Source of the DNA: Acidimicrobiaceae bacterium
Lineage (GTDB): Bacteria; Actinomycetota; Acidimicrobiia; Acidimicrobiales; UBA8190
Direction of reading: 5' to 3'
Assembly: GCA_003131945.1 (NCBI GenBank)
Contig: PKWD01000159.1
Location: 4,565-18,792, forward strand
DNA: 14,228 nt
Made by a program: the position numbers and the translations under genes. Shown here piece by piece: positions 13,174-14,228 of this stretch; the stretch's first letter is position 1; each line of letters opens with the position of its first letter. The notes under the pieces were generated by a model that worked only from the letters and a program-made list of their open reading frames with translations, did no database searches and was not told where the DNA came from.

Positions 13174-14228
13174 ATGGGTCGATCCATGCGAAGGCGTTGC
13201 GCGCTGACCGGTGCGGCTCTCGGTGTGGTCGTGATGAGCGGGATCACAGCGGCGCCAGCCCCGGCGAGCGCGCAATCGGGAGGAACGGTCCTTCCGGGAA
13301 CCGAGTGCCCGGCGTTCCCGGCCGACAACGTGTGGAACACTCCGGTCACCGGACTCCCCGTGGACGCCGACAGCGCCACCTGGCTCGCGTCGATGGATGC
13401 CTCCACGACATCTCTTCACCCCGACTACGGACCCTCGGGCAAGAAGAACAACCCCTACGGCATACCGTGGCAGATCGTTTCACCGTCTCAGCCACTCGTC
13501 TCCATCAAATTCCAGTACGCCTCCGAGAGCGACCCGGGGCCATATCCGCTTTCGAAGTCGACGCCCATTGAAGGGGGTTCCGGCGGCGGTGGTGACCGTC
13601 ACGCCATCATGGTGAACCCGTCGACGTGCAGCCTGTACGAGCTGTGGCACACGCACTACCACGCCAAGAAATCCAAGGCCGGATCGGGTGCCATCTGGGA
13701 CCTGAACTCCGACGCACTGCGCCCGGCCGGCTGGACGTCGGCCGATGCCGCCGGACTCCCCATCCTCCCCGGCCTCGTCAACTACGACGAGGTGTCATCG
13801 GGTGCCATGGATCACGCCATCCGCTTCACGGTCGCATGCACACAGGAGTCCTACCTGTGGCCGGCGCGCCACGAAGCCGGTCAGAACAATTCCAATTGCC
13901 CACCGATGGGAGCGCGCTTCAGATTGTCGGCCAGCTTCAGCCTGCCGCCATCGCAGTGCTCGGCCATGTGCCAGACCGTCATCACCACCATGCAGACCTA
14001 CGGACTGATCCTGGCCGACAACGGCAGCAACTGGTACTTCGGCGGGACCGCGGACTCGGCGTGGCCGCTGTCGCTGGTCGACGAGCTGAAGAGCATCCCT
14101 GCCAGCGCCTTCGAGGCGGTGGACGAATCCTCGCTCATGGTCAGCCCGGATTCGGGTCAGGCGGGGGTGCTCGATGCGCCCGGTCCGGGATACCGACTCG
14201 TCGCCGCCGACGGCGGGGTGTTCGCCTT
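13174..14228 (+). CDS. Secreted conserved protein, function unassigned, entering a GYxLVAxDGGVF-type repeat region (3' partial)
   Basis: The frame is open from ATG 13174 to the window end (351 codons, no stop), with AAGGGG 8 bases upstream. ATG 13186 is an alternative. The N-terminus is a classic signal peptide: RSMRRR, hydrophobic core ALGVVVMSGITA, cleavage after PASA (about residue 33). The mature part has a pattern I recall from uncharacterised secreted actinobacterial proteins: FPADNVWNTPV (48-58), ESDPGPYPL (118-126), GGDRHAIMVN (139-148), LYELWHTHYH (154-163), LRPAGWTSADAAGLPILPGL (182-201), MDHAIRFTV (212-220), WPARH (229-233) and LADNGSNWYFGG (280-291). Several His residues (H143, H159, H161, H163, H214, H233) could form a metal or catalytic site (inference). 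After about residue 325 the sequence turns into a linker and then GYRLVAADGGVFA, the start of a repeat known from Acidimicrobiia secreted proteins. The true length and C-terminus are outside the window. Confidence 0.88.
   Translation, partial: MGRSMRRRCALTGAALGVVVMSGITAAPAPASAQSGGTVLPGTECPAFPADNVWNTPVTGLPVDADSATWLASMDASTTSLHPDYGPSGKKNNPYGIPWQIVSPSQPLVSIKFQYASESDPGPYPLSKSTPIEGGSGGGGDRHAIMVNPSTCSLYELWHTHYHAKKSKAGSGAIWDLNSDALRPAGWTSADAAGLPILPGLVNYDEVSSGAMDHAIRFTVACTQESYLWPARHEAGQNNSNCPPMGARFRLSASFSLPPSQCSAMCQTVITTMQTYGLILADNGSNWYFGGTADSAWPLSLVDELKSIPASAFEAVDESSLMVSPDSGQAGVLDAPGPGYRLVAADGGVFA

Noticed and set aside
13000..13419. Upstream extension of the fucosidase frame to 13419
   Set aside because: It overlaps the signal-peptide gene on the other strand and shows no family similarity. 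ATG 12999 has a good Shine-Dalgarno and a typical GH29 N-terminus.
1..14228. tRNA, rRNA, CRISPR array, insertion sequence or prophage genes
   Set aside because: I looked for cloverleaf-like arms, regularly spaced direct repeats, and transposase or integrase motifs on both strands and found none.

Overview
The window is a stretch of G+C-rich chromosome, roughly two-thirds G+C by eye, coded densely on both strands with many GTG starts. This points to an actinobacterium. The secreted protein at the right edge runs into the motif GYRLVAADGGVFA. I know that motif as the unit of secreted repeat proteins common in Acidimicrobiia, so that class is my best guess (inference). I see no tRNA, rRNA, CRISPR array or recognisable transposase.

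Layout: (1) 1-2125, plus strand, the 3' part of a multi-PAS hybrid histidine kinase with a C-terminal receiver, followed by a possible terminator hairpin. (2) 2259-5356, plus strand, a three-gene run: a crotonase-fold enoyl-CoA hydratase/isomerase, a Gfo/Idh/MocA NAD(P)-dependent oxidoreductase, and a DAO-family FAD oxidoreductase. (3) 5441-9181, minus strand, read right to left: AMP-forming acyl-CoA synthetase, exported SGNH-like protein, and Eis-like GNAT acetyltransferase. The last two overlap by GTGA. (4) 9264-10510, minus strand, a STAND/Orc1-like AAA ATPase preceded by an AT-rich 10+10-bp inverted repeat that carries promoter-like boxes on both strands. (5) 10659-11522, plus strand, an alpha/beta hydrolase. 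(6) 11530-12999, minus strand, a cytoplasmic GH29 alpha-L-fucosidase with a strong dyad over its ribosome binding site. (7) 13174 to the window end, plus strand, a secreted protein of a conserved but functionally unassigned family, cut by the edge.

The genes suggest scavenging metabolism: oxidation of sugar- or polyol-like and amino-acid-like substrates, CoA-thioester chemistry, and fucoside hydrolysis. They do not form one recognisable pathway. Three points stand out. The ATPase and its palindrome sit between two divergent genes that both lack a canonical start where their homologous N-termini should begin, as if a cassette landed in their shared 5' region. The fucosidase leader carries a long nested dyad that covers its Shine-Dalgarno sequence. 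Several enzymes (SGNH protein, crotonase, receiver domain) lack textbook active-site residues. No gap between genes exceeds 300 bases.
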